Positions 21,171-29,830 of a stretch of 64,000 nucleotides of DNA are shown in pieces. This stretch comes from Corynebacterium sp. P3-F1 (GTDB lineage Bacteria > Actinomycetota > Actinomycetes > Mycobacteriales > Mycobacteriaceae), in assembly GCF_030503635.1 (NCBI RefSeq), contig NZ_CP129965.1, positions 868,001-932,000 of the forward strand, read 5' to 3'. Made by a program: the position numbers and the translations under genes. Numbering within the stretch: the first letter of the stretch is position 1; the number at the start of each line of letters is the position of its first letter. The notes beneath the pieces are model-generated. The model saw only the letters and a list, made by a program, of their open reading frames with translations, had not been told where the DNA came from and did not search any database.

Positions 21171-22256
21171 TTATTCCTGTCGTTTTCCGAACAGCAGGTG
21201 CATTGCTCCGTACTGGTGGGTGGTGTTCGCCACCGGTGTCCCCCTCGGTGAGACCCAAACGGGTGTGCCGCCCCGGATCTGTATCCTGCCTCGGTGTTGG
21301 TGTGCGGGGTCGTCGTCGTTGGTGCGGTTGTGGTACCTGCACAAGATGGACAGGTTGTCCATGTTCGTCGGTCCGCCCCGTGCCCACGGTGTGACGTGGT
21401 GGACCTCGCAGTTATCCGCCGCGTGCCGGCACTCCGGCACCGGGCAGGTCGTCAACGTCGCCCGGGCCAAATCCCGCTGCTTCTGGTTCGCGAACCTGTG
21501 ACCGGTGTACAAGTTCACCGGTCCTGCCTGCGGGTGGAACAACGCCACCTCAAGATCCTCCCCGCAGAACCGGGCCAAATATTCCGCACCGGTGATCGTG
21601 GTGCCATCCGACAACCCCAGGACGGTGTCGTCGCCGTCCCCGCGCAGGATTGTCGTGTGTTCCTCCAGTGGGACGACCACTAACGGGCGGGGAACAGCAT
21701 CGGCGACACCACCGTCGCCTTTCAGGATGCCGGTGAGTGCTTCATACATTTGCGGGCCCGCAGGACGGCTGGGATCAACCCTTTGGCGCAGGGCGTATTC
21801 TAAAGCGGCGATATCGCGCTCGTGACCGGTGGCGGTAAAAGACCGTGTGCCTTTTCTTGTTTTGCTGAACCGGACCGTGGACTCCGGTGCTGGCTTGTCC
21901 AGATCGGGATCAGGGATGATGTCTTTGGCCCGGCGCTTGAGTGTGTCGTAGTTGCCCCGCACCGACAACAGCGCACGGCGTAGCCGCCACTTCTCGGACG
22001 GGTCTGACACAGCTTTGAGTTGGTTTTCGATCAGTACCAACTGATCCAACGACTTGTCCGTCTCACGGGCAACACGCACCGCCTGGGCTTGCTTCCGGGT
22101 GAACCGGGTCGGGCCGAAATAGACCCGGTGGAGTGTGTCCCAGTCGTTGATGGTTGCAGGTTTGACGCCGGCAGCACGAGCTGCCTGACGGTCGAAACCA
22201 ACCAGGATGTCCAACGGGCTACCAAGAGAATTCAAAAAAGCGTCAAACGTGGTCAC
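21171..22256 (-). CDS. DUF222 / HNH endonuclease domain protein (13E12-type)
   Basis: Member of the actinobacterial DUF222 family (REP13E12-like) of 361 residues. The N-terminal helical DUF222 region is followed by a C-terminal HNH nuclease module: CPVPEC, then CEVHHVTPWARGG, then N-M-D-N-L and CRYHNR, giving the zinc cysteines and the H-N-H residues. The start GTG at 22256 has TAGCGT seven bases upstream, a leaderless arrangement. The gene sits between two identical tRNA-Asp genes, in a spot where a Glu-Asp-Phe cluster would be expected. The role of the family is unknown; such genes occur in many copies and may be mobile or homing. Confidence 0.88.
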   Translation of the reverse strand: MTTFDAFLNSLGSPLDILVGFDRQAARAAGVKPATINDWDTLHRVYFGPTRFTRKQAQAVRVARETDKSLDQLVLIENQLKAVSDPSEKWRLRRALLSVRGNYDTLKRRAKDIIPDPDLDKPAPESTVRFSKTRKGTRSFTATGHERDIAALEYALRQRVDPSRPAGPQMYEALTGILKGDGGVADAVPRPLVVVPLEEHTTILRGDGDDTVLGLSDGTTITGAEYLARFCGEDLEVALFHPQAGPVNLYTGHRFANQKQRDLARATLTTCPVPECRHAADNCEVHHVTPWARGGPTNMDNLSILCRYHNRTNDDDPAHQHRGRIQIRGGTPVWVSPRGTPVANTTHQYGAMHLLFGKRQE

Positions 22257-22422
22257 GCCCCACACGCTAAAACCAACCCCGAAAACCCGAAAGAACACCA
22301 CCCTGACACCTGTGGACAAACAGAAACTATCCACAACCACCCGGTTCCATCACAGGACGAGAAACCACGAAACCGCAGAATGGCGAGGATAAAGACGCGG
22401 TTCCACCAAAGAGCAAAAATGC

Positions 22423-22439
22423 CCGAGCACAGTGCTCGG
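22423..22439 (-). terminator. Terminator of the Glu-Asp tRNA unit
   Basis: Stem CCGAGCA/TGCTCGG with a three-base loop, followed on the minus strand by GCATTTTTGC. It ends transcription just after tRNA-Asp copy 2. Confidence 0.75.
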
Positions 22440-22449
22440 ACCCGATCCG

Positions 22450-22523
22450 CGACCCTGACGGGACTTGAACCCGCGACCTCCGCCGTGACAGGGCGGCGCG
22501 CTAACCAACTGCGCCACAGGGCC
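22450..22523 (-). tRNA. tRNA-Asp (GTC), copy 2
   Basis: Same 74-base sequence as the copy at 20805-20878, including three flanking bases. It follows tRNA-Glu with one base between, then a terminator. Confidence 0.96.
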
Positions 22524-22524
22524 T

Positions 22525-22600
22525 TGGTACCCCCAACGGGATTCGAACCCGTGTTGCCGCCGTGAAAGGGCGGAGTCCTAGGCCTCTAGACGATGGGGGC
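22525..22600 (-). tRNA. tRNA-Glu (TTC)
   Basis: Acceptor GCCCCCA/TGGGGGT, anticodon loop CTTTCAC reading TTC, T-loop TTCGAAT. CCA follows the discriminator (22525-22527), possibly by chance since it abuts tRNA-Asp. Confidence 0.95.
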
Positions 22601-22679
22601 ATGCTGTTAGACAGCTCGATCATCATAAACCAGGCGTGGATTTTTCAACAAACCAACAGGTCGCGGTTGGTGCGGCGGG

Positions 22680-23447
22680 CTACCCGAGTAGCGCGAGGCT
22701 CAGCGCCATGACGGCCATGCCACCGATGAGGCCGTAGATGGCGCTGTGGTGCCTTCCGGTTTCGATGGCGGTGGGCAGCAGCTTGTCGAGGCTGACGAAC
22801 ACCATGATTCCGGCGATGACGGCGTATGTGACGCCGAGAGCAGCGGGGCCAAGGAAGGGCCGCAGGAACAGGTACCCAATGACGGCGCCGATGGGCTCGG
22901 CGAGTCCGGATAACGCGGCCCATCCGGCGGCGGTCCATTTCTTGCCGGTAGCTTCGCGTAGGGGCACGGCGACGGCGACGCCTTCGGGGATGTTGTGGAT
23001 CGCGATGGCGATGGCGATCGGGGCGGCGAGGACCGGGTCTTGCAGGGCGACGAAGAAGGTGGCGAAGCCTTCGGGGAAGTTGTGGATCGCGATAGCGAGG
23101 GCGGCCATGACTCCGACCTTCCGCATGCGACCACCGCCGGCGGGTGCGTGGGGTTCTTCGTGTGGGTTGATGTCGTCGGGCACGAACCTGTCGATAAGCG
23201 CGATAAGCAGCACGCCGCCGAAGAATGCAACTGGCCCCCATATGTCAGCGGACGCGAAGCCGGCTTCTTCGAGTCCGTCGACGCCTTCAGGGAGGAGCTC
23301 AACAAAGGAGATGTAGAGCATCACACCCGCGGAGAACCCGAGGGAGGACGCCAGGAAACGTTCACTGGGGTGGCGCTGGAGGGCGACCAGGAGGCCGCCA
23401 AGGGCCGTCGATAAGCCTGCGAATAAGCAAATTGCAAACGCCGTCAT
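22680..23447 (-). CDS. zupT: ZIP-family metal transporter, ZupT-like
   Basis: Inner-membrane importer of divalent metals such as Zn2+, Fe2+ or Mn2+. The 255-residue protein has about eight helices and the two metal-site motifs HNFPEG (122-127) and HNIPEG (151-156), each in the helix typical of the GufA/ZupT branch. A His-containing loop (HEEPHAPAGGG) lies near 96-106. TATGCT lies six bases before the ATG, so the message is probably leaderless. The start is only 23 bases from the divergent gene and shares its promoter DNA. No Zur-like box is seen here. Confidence 0.92.
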   Translation of the reverse strand: MTAFAICLFAGLSTALGGLLVALQRHPSERFLASSLGFSAGVMLYISFVELLPEGVDGLEEAGFASADIWGPVAFFGGVLLIALIDRFVPDDINPHEEPHAPAGGGRMRKVGVMAALAIAIHNFPEGFATFFVALQDPVLAAPIAIAIAIHNIPEGVAVAVPLREATGKKWTAAGWAALSGLAEPIGAVIGYLFLRPFLGPAALGVTYAVIAGIMVFVSLDKLLPTAIETGRHHSAIYGLIGGMAVMALSLALLG

Positions 23448-23470
23448 GCGCGCAGCATACAGTAGGAGAC
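23448..23470. promoter_or_regulatory. Bidirectional promoter, zupT / cap-domain gene
   Basis: Minus-strand -10 TATGCT (23454-23459) and plus-strand -10 TACAGT (23458-23463) share the bases TA at 23458-23459. Spacing to each start codon is six and seven bases. The two promoters cannot be occupied at once. Confidence 0.6.
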
Positions 23471-24052
23471 ATGGCTACCGCGAAGATCTACGACGCTGAA
23501 CTTGACCCCACAAAAAACGAGCTTGTTGCGCGTTTCTCCTCAATTGCGCAGCTCCAGGGTTCCTACCGTGCATTCGATCGCGACGACAAGGTCGGCATCG
23601 AGGTGCACGTGGGTACCGACGAGGAAGGCAGCCTCACGCAGTGCGGCGTCACCTACCGCGAGGAAGCAATGGCGCTTGACGACGCTTTGACGCCGCTCAC
23701 CCACTCCGTCCTCGGCCCCCGCTCCGTAGCGCAACTGACCGCGGATCCTGTGGCGGTCCGCGAGTTCGTTCAAATGATTCTCAACGGCGACGCAGGCGCG
23801 GATTTCTCCACCGGCGAGCCGATCTTCGCCGTCCGCGGCACCGGCAGCGGCGACGCGGTTGTGGAAGACGTGGAAATCGAGACCCACGACATGCTGAACT
23901 CCGTGGGCACCCTCACCGTCGACGGCGAGGAGAAGCGCTACCAGCTGCGGCTGCAGCGCATCATCAGCGATCAGCCCGCAGCTGATGAGGGTGACCTGGC
24001 GCTCGTGCGGGAGGACGGCGCGATCCTGATGAACCTCAGTCTGTGGGACTAG
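23471..24052 (+). CDS. Stand-alone maltokinase N-terminal cap-like protein
   Basis: Product of 193 residues. The N-terminus AKIYDAELDPTKNELVARF and the following GSYRAFDRDDKVGIEVHV resemble the cap domain found at the front of actinobacterial maltokinases and in CG0192-like proteins. No kinase domain follows, so the cap exists alone. The ATG has both AGTAGGAG and a TACAGT -10 seven bases upstream. A beta-rich C-terminal part (residues about 125-193) is acidic. The function is unknown; ligand binding or partner recognition is only a guess. It is divergent from zupT. Confidence 0.65.
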   Translation: MATAKIYDAELDPTKNELVARFSSIAQLQGSYRAFDRDDKVGIEVHVGTDEEGSLTQCGVTYREEAMALDDALTPLTHSVLGPRSVAQLTADPVAVREFVQMILNGDAGADFSTGEPIFAVRGTGSGDAVVEDVEIETHDMLNSVGTLTVDGEEKRYQLRLQRIISDQPAADEGDLALVREDGAILMNLSLWD

Positions 24053-24110
24053 CTGCAGCTGCCACGGTCTAGCAACCGCGGTCTTGTAACCGCGGTGTAG
24101 CTGCGGCTAG

Positions 24111-25856
24111 CTAGCTGTCACGTTCGAGGCGGGCGAGCAGTTCGTCGCGTACCTCGCGGCGGCGAATCTTACCCATCTGGTCTTTCGGAAGCTCCTCGAA
24201 GTGATAGAAGCTGCGGGGGACTTTGTAGCGGGTGAGATTCTCGCGGGCGAATGCCTTGAGGCTGTCCGGGTTCATCTCCGCGCCGCGGTCGAGTACGACG
24301 CAGGCGACAACGTCCTCGGAGCCGTCGGTGCGCGGGCGGCCCACGACAGCGACGTCGAGGACATCGCGGTGGCCGCGCAAGGTGTCCTCCACCTCCGCCG
24401 GGTAGACGTTGAAGCCGCCGGTGATGATGAGCTCCTTGATACGGGAAACGAGTTTGATGAAGCCGTCTTCCTCCATCACACCCATGTCGCCGGTGCGGAA
24501 CCACCCATCGTGGAAGACTTTCTCGGTTGCCTCGGGATTGTTCAGGTAGCCGCCGAAGACCTGCGGACCCTTGACCAGGATCTCTCCTGCTTCGCCGTAC
24601 GGCCTGTCTTCGTCGGGGTTGTCGGGGTTGACAATGCGGACCTCAGTGTCCGGGAATGGAACGCCGATGTACCCGGGGCGGCGGTCGCCCGTCTCCGGGT
24701 TGCCCACGACGATCGGCGAGGTCTCCGTCAACCCGTAGCCTTCGACAAGGCGTCCGCCTGTGACGTCCTCCCATTCCTGGATGACGGTGGCCGGCAGCGA
24801 GGACGCGCCGGAGAAGCCGATCTGCGCCTGGGAGAGGTCGACGTTCTTCTCCCGTGCCGTCTGCACAATCCGCTCGAAGACCGTGGGCACGCCCGGAACG
24901 AACGTCGGCGGGGTCTTTTTCACCGCCCGCATGATCAAGTCCATCGTCGGCGCCGGCAGCAGGATCAGCTCACTGCCGATGAAGAACGTCAGGGTCAGCG
25001 AGAACGTCAGCCCATAAGCGTGGAAGAAGGGCAGGGTGGCCAGCATGCGTTGCCCTGGTTCCTGTAGTTCTTTCACCCACGCGCGCCCCTGCACCGGATT
25101 TGCCAGCAGGTTGCGGTGCGTCAGCACTGCACCCTTCGGTGCGCCGGTGGTGCCGGAGGTGTAGAGCACCAGTGCCGGGTCGTCGGGCCAGAGATCCCCC
25201 GGGGTGTGCACGCGGAGCGGGACGACCTTTTTCGCACCCATCATCTTTTCCCACGGCAGCGTGTCCGTTGCCGTGGCGGTCAGCTGCTCCCGCGCCTTCT
25301 TCAGCTTGCCGACGGGCACCCGCAGCACCGCCTGCTGCACCCGCGGCATGGCCTTAGTCATGTCGACGCTGACCACCGTCTCCAAATCGGTGCTCCCGTC
25401 GGCCTTGAGCTTGTTGGCGGTCTCCGCGGCCTTGTCCCATACCACTGCCACGCGCGCGCCGTGGTCCGCGAACTGTGGGAGCAGCTCATGCGCAGTGTAG
25501 AGCGGGTTGTGCTCCACCACGATCGCCCCGAGCTTCTGCACGGCGAAGAACGCCACCACGTGCTGGGGGCAGTTCGGCAGCAAAATGGCAACCCGGTCGC
25601 CCTGCTGGACGCCGAGGCGATTGAGACCGGCGGCGGCGCGGCGTACCTCAACGTCCAGTTCCCGGTACGTCATGGTTCGGCCGAAGAAATTCGTGGCCGG
25701 CTTGTCGGCGTTGGCGGCCAAATTGTCGTCGTAAATCTCGACGAGCGTCTTCTCCGGATAATCCAGGCTATGGTCGGTCCACTCGGGGTAGTAGCGCAGC
25801 CAAGGTTTTGCGGGATCGAACCGATTGTCGTCCCAGGTCGTCTTCTCTACAGCCAT
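24111..25856 (-). CDS. fadD: Long-chain fatty acid-CoA ligase
   Basis: AMP-forming enzyme of 581 residues that activates fatty acids as acyl-CoA. Motifs in order: P-loop-like YTSGTTGAPKG at about 232-242, linker and adenine-binding GYGLTETSP at about 375, the WFRTGD hinge, GGFNVYPAEVE, and the C-terminal lysine in QMGKIRRREV. No extra domain or signal is seen. TAGGGT lies six bases before the ATG, which fits a leaderless start. It is downstream of and opposite to the cap-like gene; between them are two AACCGCGGT repeats with no clear T-run. The chain-length preference cannot be read from sequence. Confidence 0.92.
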   Translation of the reverse strand: MAVEKTTWDDNRFDPAKPWLRYYPEWTDHSLDYPEKTLVEIYDDNLAANADKPATNFFGRTMTYRELDVEVRRAAAGLNRLGVQQGDRVAILLPNCPQHVVAFFAVQKLGAIVVEHNPLYTAHELLPQFADHGARVAVVWDKAAETANKLKADGSTDLETVVSVDMTKAMPRVQQAVLRVPVGKLKKAREQLTATATDTLPWEKMMGAKKVVPLRVHTPGDLWPDDPALVLYTSGTTGAPKGAVLTHRNLLANPVQGRAWVKELQEPGQRMLATLPFFHAYGLTFSLTLTFFIGSELILLPAPTMDLIMRAVKKTPPTFVPGVPTVFERIVQTAREKNVDLSQAQIGFSGASSLPATVIQEWEDVTGGRLVEGYGLTETSPIVVGNPETGDRRPGYIGVPFPDTEVRIVNPDNPDEDRPYGEAGEILVKGPQVFGGYLNNPEATEKVFHDGWFRTGDMGVMEEDGFIKLVSRIKELIITGGFNVYPAEVEDTLRGHRDVLDVAVVGRPRTDGSEDVVACVVLDRGAEMNPDSLKAFARENLTRYKVPRSFYHFEELPKDQMGKIRRREVRDELLARLERDS

Positions 25857-25906
25857 GCGTCTACCCTACGCGCGAACCCTGCGAGCGGCGGGGTACGCGG
25901 CATGCG

Positions 25907-27454
25907 CTAGAGGGCCTCCGGGAGCGGGCCTGGGCTCTTGTCGCCGCGCAGGCGCTTGATCACGTTCTCCGCGGAGATCAGGCACATGGGCACACCGACC
26001 CCCGGCGTTGTCGTAGCTCCAGCGTAGTAGAGATTCTCCAGTTTCCGGCTCCTGTTTGAGCCCCGTAAGAACGCGGACTGCCTCAGAGTATGGGCGGGGC
26101 CGATGGATCCGCCGGACCACGCGTGGTACCGCTCGGAGAAATCTGCCGGGCCGAGCGTTCGCTTGACGACGATCCTCCGGTCCAGTCCCTCCACCCCGCA
26201 CCACCGAGAGATCTGTTCGACCGCGGCGTCGGCGATGCTCTCGACCTGCTCGCTGGCCCGGTCACGGTACATGTCGCCGTGGCCGACGGCTTCTTCGGCG
26301 GCAACGGGAACGAGCACGAAGAGGTTCTCGTGGCCCGCGGGTGCGACACCGGGGTCGGTCGCGCTCGGTTTGGACACGTAGATCGAGCGGGATGAGCCGA
26401 GCGGCCGCTGGGGCACCGGACCGTCGAAAACCGCGGCGAAATCGTCGTCCCAGTCACGGGAGAAGAGCAAGTTGTGGTGGGCCAGCTCGGGAATTTGCCC
26501 TTCCACACCCAACATGACCAGGACTGTCCCCAGACCAGGGTCGCGGGGGGCGAAATACGCTTCGTCGTAGGTCCGTTTCTCTCTGGGCAGCAGGCGGGTT
26601 TCGGTGTGGTGGAGATCCGCGCAGGAAATGATGGTGTCGGCATAGAGCTGGCGGCCGTCGCTAAGCGTGATGCCTGTCGCCGCGCTCCCCTCGTAGTTGA
26701 TGGCGGCGACCTCCGTGTTGAAGGAGAACTGAGCACCCTGCTCAACGGCGAGGTCGTGGAGCGCATCCATCACAGAGGCGAAACCGCCCTGTGGATACAG
26801 CACGCCTTGGGTGAGGTCGGTGTGGCTCATCAGGTGGTAAATCGAGGGCGTGCGCCCCGGATGGGAGGAAAGGAACACCGCGGGGTAGGTGAGCATTTGG
26901 CGCAGGCGGGTATCGGTGAAGCGGCGGCCCACGAAACTGTCGATCGGCTCGGTCAGGTAGCGTGCGAGCCTGCCGTAATGGCGGCTGATTCGCGTGAATG
27001 GCCGCACGGAACGAAACGTCGTGTACAGGAAGTACTCGAGCGCGAGATCGTAGACCTCCGCCGCGCTGTCCAGATACTCGTCGAGCCGGGCTCCGGCCCC
27101 TGGCTCAATCGACTCGAAAAGCGCTGCGGCGTTAGTGCGACCAGAAATAACGTCCAGTGGCGCATTGCCCTCTGGAAAAAGCCGGTAGGCCGGCGTAAGC
27201 GGGATGAGATCGAGCACCTCGGCGGTGCGCTTTCCAAACAGCGCGAAGAAGTGGTCGAAAGCATCGGGCATGAGGTACCAGCTAGGGCCCGTGTCGAAGC
27301 GGAAACCGTCAACCGACTCATTGCCAGCGCGGCCACCGTGTGCCGGCAACTTCTCCACCACCGTGGTCTGAATGCCTTCCTTGGCCAAAAGCGCGGCTGC
27401 GGCCATACCGGCCACACCAGCTCCAATCACAATCGCTGTGCGGGGTTGGCTCAT
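25907..27454 (-). CDS. crtI: Phytoene desaturase
   Basis: FAD-dependent enzyme of 515 residues that introduces double bonds into phytoene. The N-terminal dinucleotide fold is GAGVAGM at 11-17 followed by VVEKLPAHGGRAG. The C-terminal CrtI signature includes YYAGATTTPGVGVPMCLISAE. Its ATG overlaps the crtB stop by four bases, so the two are translated together. No lycopene elongase or cyclase gene is in the window, so the final carotenoid cannot be stated. Confidence 0.94.
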   Translation of the reverse strand: MSQPRTAIVIGAGVAGMAAAALLAKEGIQTTVVEKLPAHGGRAGNESVDGFRFDTGPSWYLMPDAFDHFFALFGKRTAEVLDLIPLTPAYRLFPEGNAPLDVISGRTNAAALFESIEPGAGARLDEYLDSAAEVYDLALEYFLYTTFRSVRPFTRISRHYGRLARYLTEPIDSFVGRRFTDTRLRQMLTYPAVFLSSHPGRTPSIYHLMSHTDLTQGVLYPQGGFASVMDALHDLAVEQGAQFSFNTEVAAINYEGSAATGITLSDGRQLYADTIISCADLHHTETRLLPREKRTYDEAYFAPRDPGLGTVLVMLGVEGQIPELAHHNLLFSRDWDDDFAAVFDGPVPQRPLGSSRSIYVSKPSATDPGVAPAGHENLFVLVPVAAEEAVGHGDMYRDRASEQVESIADAAVEQISRWCGVEGLDRRIVVKRTLGPADFSERYHAWSGGSIGPAHTLRQSAFLRGSNRSRKLENLYYAGATTTPGVGVPMCLISAENVIKRLRGDKSPGPLPEAL

Positions 27455-28323
27455 TCGGTTCTCGCTTTCCGGATCGCCCGCGCTGTAAGGAGCAGTTTGC
27501 GGTGGGTGGGCACGCTGATTCTGGTGGAGACGACCTCGGCGGCCGGCGCCTCGGCGATCCGTTCGTTGAGCTCCCTGAAGAGGGCTTCGGCTGCCGCGAC
27601 TCCCCCGCGCGCAGATGCCGGGAGGAGAGGAATCGCTTGGCGAGCTACACGCAACTCGGCGGAGATCTCTTCCGTAAGGGTGCGCTTGAGGTTCTCGTTG
27701 AGAGTGGTGCCCAGGTAGGCCCGCCCGAGTTCGTTGCGGTCCTCCGTGAAGTCACGGAGGAAGTTGACCTTCTGGAAGGAGGACCCCAGTGCGCGGGCTC
27801 CCTCCTCCATGGTGCGGCGGTCCTTGGCGCTGGGGTTGTGGCCGAGCAAAAAGATGTCTAAGCACATCAGCCCGATGACCTCCGCGGAACCGTAGATGTA
27901 GGCCCCGAGCTCCGCCGCGGAAAAAGGTGGATTCGTTGCGATGTGGGAGTGACTGTCGCGCGTATCGTGCCGCATGGAGGCGAAGAAGGCGCGCACGTGC
28001 TCGTCGTTGAGCCCGCAGCGCCGGTGCGTGTTCGCCCACGCATGCAGGACCGGATCGGTGTGGAAGCGGTGTCGCGGAGCGTGAAGGACCTGCTCCTCGT
28101 AAAGATCGAGAGCGGTTTCTGGGCATTCGCTCGCCTCGGTGGCGGTGCCGTCGACGATTTCATCCGCGATCCGCACCACCGCATAGACATTGGAAATGTC
28201 GCGGCGCGTCTTACCGTCGAGCATCCGCGCGGCCAGAGAAAAGCTCGAAGAATACTGCCGAATTACCTGTGCCGCAGCCTGATCTGCCATGCGGTCGTAA
28301 CGGGAAAGGTAAGTCTCTGTCAC
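27451..28323 (-). CDS. crtB: Phytoene synthase
   Basis: Condenses two geranylgeranyl diphosphates into phytoene. The 290-residue squalene/phytoene-synthase-fold protein has the first Asp-rich motif DEIVD at 54-58 and the second in NFLRDFTEDRNELGR. The start is GTG preceded by AAGGCCCACC; no better codon is available. First gene of a crtB-crtI unit. crtE (GGPP synthase) is not nearby. Confidence 0.93.
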   Translation of the reverse strand: MTETYLSRYDRMADQAAAQVIRQYSSSFSLAARMLDGKTRRDISNVYAVVRIADEIVDGTATEASECPETALDLYEEQVLHAPRHRFHTDPVLHAWANTHRRCGLNDEHVRAFFASMRHDTRDSHSHIATNPPFSAAELGAYIYGSAEVIGLMCLDIFLLGHNPSAKDRRTMEEGARALGSSFQKVNFLRDFTEDRNELGRAYLGTTLNENLKRTLTEEISAELRVARQAIPLLPASARGGVAAAEALFRELNERIAEAPAAEVVSTRISVPTHRKLLLTARAIRKARTE

Positions 28324-28434
28324 GGTGGGCCTTCGGAACTGAAAAGATGATCGCCGTTAGCCTACAGCCCCGGCTCAACCCCTGTTAACGCCTAATGCGC
28401 AAGCAGGCGACTCCACGGCGGAGAGACAGCGAAA

Positions 28435-28464
28435 CGGCCCCTGGCGCGTCATCGCCAGGGGCCG
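28435..28464 (-). terminator. Terminator of tRNA-Lys
   Basis: Perfect 12-bp stem CGGCCCCTGGCG / CGCCAGGGGCCG with a six-base loop, then TTTCGCT on the minus strand. Confidence 0.8.
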
Positions 28465-28474
28465 CGGTGAATTG

Positions 28475-28547
28475 TGGGCCCTCCGGGGCTCGAACCCGGG
28501 ACCTGCGGATTAAAAGTCCGTAGCTCTACCAACTGAGCTAAAGGCCC
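28475..28547 (-). tRNA. tRNA-Lys (TTT)
   Basis: Cloverleaf of 73 bases. Acceptor GGGCCTT/AGGGCCC, anticodon loop CTTTTAA, T-loop TTCGAGC. CCA is not encoded. A strong terminator follows 10 bases downstream. Confidence 0.95.
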
Positions 28548-28649
28548 GTGCGCATTCATGGTAGCGGGCGGAGGGCTGGGGGGTGAAATCGGGGCGTCGA
28601 TAAGCGAATGCCCACGTCAGTTTGTGCGACCGCGACGGGAAAGGGAACA

Positions 28650-29819
28650 ATGGGCGACGTGACTTCGACGATTCCGCAGCTGCGCATTGGCGGCATGGAG
28701 CTGGCTTCACCGGTGATTCTCGCGCCGATGGCTGGCGTGACAAACATGCCGTTCCGTGTGCTGTGCCGGGAAATCGAAGAGGAGCTGACGGGAACCGCGT
28801 CTGGGCTGTACGTCTGCGAGATGATCACGGCACGAGCACTGGTCGAGGGCAACGAAAAAACGCTGCACATGACCACGTTCGCGCCCCAGGAAACACCGCG
28901 CTCGATGCAGCTGTACACCGTCGACCCCGAATACACGTACCGCGCGGTGCGCACCATCGTGGAGCGGGACATGGCGGATCACGTGGACATGAATTTCGGT
29001 TGCCCCGTACCCAAAGTGACGCGGCGCGGCGGCGGTTCCGCTCTGCCCTACAAGCGAAAGTTGTACGGACAGATCGTCGCTGCAGCGGTCCGGGCGACAG
29101 AGGGAACCGATATCCCTGTCACCGTGAAATTCCGCATCGGCATCGACGGCGACCATCACACGCACCTGGACGCAGGGCGAATCGCAGCGGAGGAAGGAGC
29201 AGCCGCCGTCACGCTGCACGGACGCACCGCGGCGCAGCGCTACTCCGGCGACGCTGACTGGGACGAGATCGCCCGGCTTGTGGAGCACATGGACGGCACT
29301 GGCGTACCGGTCTTGGGCAACGGCGACATCTTCGCGCCCCAGGACGCGCAGGCCATGATGGACCACTCTGGGTGCGCGGGCGTGGTGGTCGGGCGCGGGT
29401 GCCTTGGCAGACCGTGGCTGTTCGCGCAGCTCGGGGCCCAGCTGCGCGGTGAAGAGGTGCCTCCGGAGCCGACGTTGGGCGAAGTCGCGCGCATCATGGC
29501 ACGCCACGCCGAGCTCCTCGCTGAGCACGAAGGCGAGGATAAAGGCTGCCGAGAAATGCGGAAACACGTAGGCTGGTTCCTTAAAGGCTTTCCAGTCGGC
29601 GGAGAATTCCGCGGCCAGCTCGCCCGCGTGTCCACGCTCGCCGAGCTGAACGAGCACCTGTCCACCATCGCCGGCTCCACCGAACGAGCACAGGCCGCCG
29701 ACTCCGCGCGCGGGCGTCAAGGTTCCGCAGCCAAGGTGGCGCTCCCCGACGGCTGGTTGGACGACCCAGAAGACGACACCGTGCCGGTCGGAGCCGAGAT
29801 CGACTCCAGCGGCGGATAG
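28650..29819 (+). CDS. dusB: tRNA-dihydrouridine synthase
   Basis: FMN enzyme that reduces uridines in the tRNA D-loop. The 389-residue TIM-barrel protein has the early flavin-binding segment PVILAPMAGVTNMPFR, the catalytic cysteine in MNFGCPVPKV (Cys118), HGRTAAQRYSG, and NGDIF, with GRGCLGRPWLF near the barrel end. The ATG at 28650 with AAGGGAACA is preferred over one at 28608. About 55 C-terminal residues beyond the usual domain are Ser/Ala/Asp-rich. phoU starts 11 bases downstream, so they share a transcript. Confidence 0.94.
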   Translation: MGDVTSTIPQLRIGGMELASPVILAPMAGVTNMPFRVLCREIEEELTGTASGLYVCEMITARALVEGNEKTLHMTTFAPQETPRSMQLYTVDPEYTYRAVRTIVERDMADHVDMNFGCPVPKVTRRGGGSALPYKRKLYGQIVAAAVRATEGTDIPVTVKFRIGIDGDHHTHLDAGRIAAEEGAAAVTLHGRTAAQRYSGDADWDEIARLVEHMDGTGVPVLGNGDIFAPQDAQAMMDHSGCAGVVVGRGCLGRPWLFAQLGAQLRGEEVPPEPTLGEVARIMARHAELLAEHEGEDKGCREMRKHVGWFLKGFPVGGEFRGQLARVSTLAELNEHLSTIAGSTERAQAADSARGRQGSAAKVALPDGWLDDPEDDTVPVGAEIDSSGG

Positions 29820-29830
29820 CGAGGCCCATC

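Noticed and set aside
24053..24110. Repeated AACCGCGGT units between the cap-like gene and fadD as a terminator
   Set aside because: CCGCGG is self-complementary and the copies could pair, but there is no T-run and the stem is short.
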